64,000 nt of DNA from JAVBLG01 sp031553655 (lineage in GTDB: Bacteria; Desulfobacterota; Desulfovibrionia; Desulfovibrionales; Desulfovibrionaceae): contig JAVBLG010000072.1 of the NCBI GenBank assembly GCA_031553655.1, forward strand, positions 16,452-80,451, in the 5' to 3' direction. Under the pieces are notes generated by a model. That model was not told where the DNA came from, did no database searches, and was given only the letters and a program-made list of their open reading frames with translations. Both the position numbers and the translations under genes were made by a program. Positions 62,958 to 64,000 of this stretch are shown here, piece by piece (position 1 is the stretch's first letter; each line of letters starts with the position of its first letter).

Positions 62958-63948
62958 AGTTTGCCGCGCAAAACCGACTCGTCTGGTTCTGTCCGACGGC
63001 GAGGATAAGCGGGCCGTCACTGCGGCCATGCGCCTTGCCCGCGAAGGACTGGCCGCGCCGGTGCTGCTCGGGCGGCCTGCCGTGGTGTCGACCCTGATGC
63101 GCGAAGAGCTTTGCCGCTCGAATGATTTGCCTGCGCCCATACAGGTCATTGATCCTTTGTCCATAGATGTGGTCTACCAGAATGCTCTGGAATATCTGGC
63201 CATATGCCGGGCCAAAGGTAAGGAAATCAGCGAGGAAAAGGCCGTGCGGGCCATGCTTTGCCCCTTAGCCGCCGGGGCCATGATGTTGCGTCGGGGCCAG
63301 GTGGAAATCGGAGTTGCGGGAAATGTTTCTTCCACAACCGACACTCTGCGCGCCGGGCTGGCCGTGTTGGGAACAGCCCCCGGCATAAAAACTGTTTCCG
63401 GCTTTTTTTTCATGGTGTCGCCGCCGGACGCGAGCGGAGAACGCAAAATCCTGCTTTTTGCCGACGCCGGAGTCATTCCCGAGCCCACGGATGCGCAGCT
63501 TGTGGACATAGCCATATCCTCGGCCGGGCAATACCGGGCCATGACCGGCGACACACCGCGCGTGGCTTTTTTGTCCTTTTCCAGCCATGGCAGCGCAAAG
63601 CACCCGGCGGCCGAACGTATGCGCAAGGCCGCTGAAGCCACGCGGGCCAAAGATCCCACCTTGATCGTGGACGGAGAATTGCAATTCGACGCGGCTATGG
63701 TGCCTGATGTGGCCGCCCGTAAAACACCGCAAAGCCCGGTGCGGGGGATGGCCAATGTTTTTATTTTTCCCTCTCTGGAGGCCGGCAATATAGCTTACAA
63801 AATCGCCCAGCGTCTGGGGGGCTATACCGCCCTCGGGCCGCTGCTGCAAGGTTTGAACGGCGGCTGGCACGACCTCTCCAGAGGGTGCGATGCCGATGAT
63901 ATTTATCAGGTCGCGCTTATTGGCGCTGCGTTGAGAAAGGGAGGTTAG
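62932..63948 (+). CDS. eutD: EutD-type phosphotransacetylase
   Basis: The 338-residue PTA_PTB-domain protein is as long as E. coli EutD and matches it along its length ('VIDPLSIDVVYQNALEY', 'IGVAGNVSSTTDTLRAGL', 'FLSFSSHGSAKHP', 'LIVDGELQFDAAMVPDVAA', 'NVFIFPSLEAGNIAYKIAQR'). It converts acetyl-CoA and phosphate to acetyl phosphate, recycling CoA inside the compartment and giving ATP through acetate kinase. It is the last complete gene; the acetaldehyde dehydrogenase that should feed it is not in the window. Confidence 0.93.
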   Translation: MPLLARAIEVCRAKPTRLVLSDGEDKRAVTAAMRLAREGLAAPVLLGRPAVVSTLMREELCRSNDLPAPIQVIDPLSIDVVYQNALEYLAICRAKGKEISEEKAVRAMLCPLAAGAMMLRRGQVEIGVAGNVSSTTDTLRAGLAVLGTAPGIKTVSGFFFMVSPPDASGERKILLFADAGVIPEPTDAQLVDIAISSAGQYRAMTGDTPRVAFLSFSSHGSAKHPAAERMRKAAEATRAKDPTLIVDGELQFDAAMVPDVAARKTPQSPVRGMANVFIFPSLEAGNIAYKIAQRLGGYTALGPLLQGLNGGWHDLSRGCDADDIYQVALIGAALRKGG

Positions 63949-64000
63949 CGGGGGAAGGGGGAAACCCTTTTTTGAAAAAAAGGGTTTCCCCCTTCCCCCG
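63949..64000. terminator. G-rich hairpin C after eutD
   Basis: A 52-base inverted repeat (CGGGGGAAGGGGGAAACCC ... GGGTTTCCCCCTTCCCCCG) starts at the base after the eutD stop and runs to the window edge. It has the same design as hairpins A and B, and may act as terminator or attenuator. Confidence 0.65.

Overview
The window looks like a chromosome segment from a strict anaerobe of the Desulfovibrionaceae (Desulfovibrio/Bilophila type). The grounds are a lipoprotein-type NrfA with NrfH, a glycyl-radical isethionate sulfite-lyase whose catalytic residues fall at the positions I recall for the Bilophila enzyme, many sigma-54 activators with matching -24/-12 promoters, and G-rich intergenic hairpins of a kind I associate with Desulfovibrio. 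No rRNA, tRNA, CRISPR array or insertion sequence was seen.

Region 1 (about 1-30 kb) is a large surface-glycan or flagellin-glycosylation island. Eight plus-strand genes (14-8799) encode a radical SAM/SPASM protein, a FemAB-like acyltransferase, two formyltransferases, a polysaccharide-deacetylase-like protein, a glycosyltransferase, a DegT aminotransferase and an epimerase. A likely 16 kb minus-strand operon (25056-8802) encodes a GT2 glycosyltransferase, AsnB, four paralogous giant proteins (Rossmann domain + radical SAM/SPASM + sulfotransferase-like domain), a methyltransferase, a second deacetylase, a CMP-nonulosonate synthetase and a degenerate relative of it. Divergently, behind a candidate sigma-54 promoter, lie a Maf/DUF115-type glycosyltransferase, a winged-helix protein, a NeuB-family synthase and another glycosyltransferase. 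Together they suggest a nonulosonic-acid-based, heavily decorated glycan. The four fusion proteins are the most unusual content of the window.

Region 2 (30-34.4 kb) holds a SpoIIE-type phosphatase receptor and a decayed island: a toxin-like fragment, a small membrane protein, an orphan fragment, and a secreted tandem-repeat protein broken by one missing base.

Region 3 (34.4-46.7 kb) is metabolic: a DASS anion transporter plus a fumarase/aspartase-superfamily lyase, with a divergent LacI regulator and two palindromic operators; a LysE/ArgO exporter; nrfHA; a hybrid kinase with a c-type heme motif and its NtrC-type regulator, placed divergently from nrfHA; a small secreted protein; and a TauE-type exporter.

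Region 4 (46.9-64 kb) is an isethionate-utilisation bacterial microcompartment locus. A PAS/sigma-54 activator, the activase IslB and the lyase IslA run leftward. Rightward run an ABC importer with two permeases and two ATPases, an amidohydrolase-like protein, PduS- and PduT-like redox proteins, a BMC-H shell protein, EutQ- and EutT-like proteins and EutD phosphotransacetylase. The 750-bp gap between islA and the transporter carries repeated GTTGCAAATTTGCAAC-type palindromes and sigma-54 promoter candidates facing both ways. The inferred pathway is isethionate to sulfite plus acetaldehyde, acetaldehyde to acetyl-CoA and acetyl phosphate. The acetaldehyde dehydrogenase is not in the window and probably lies beyond its right edge.
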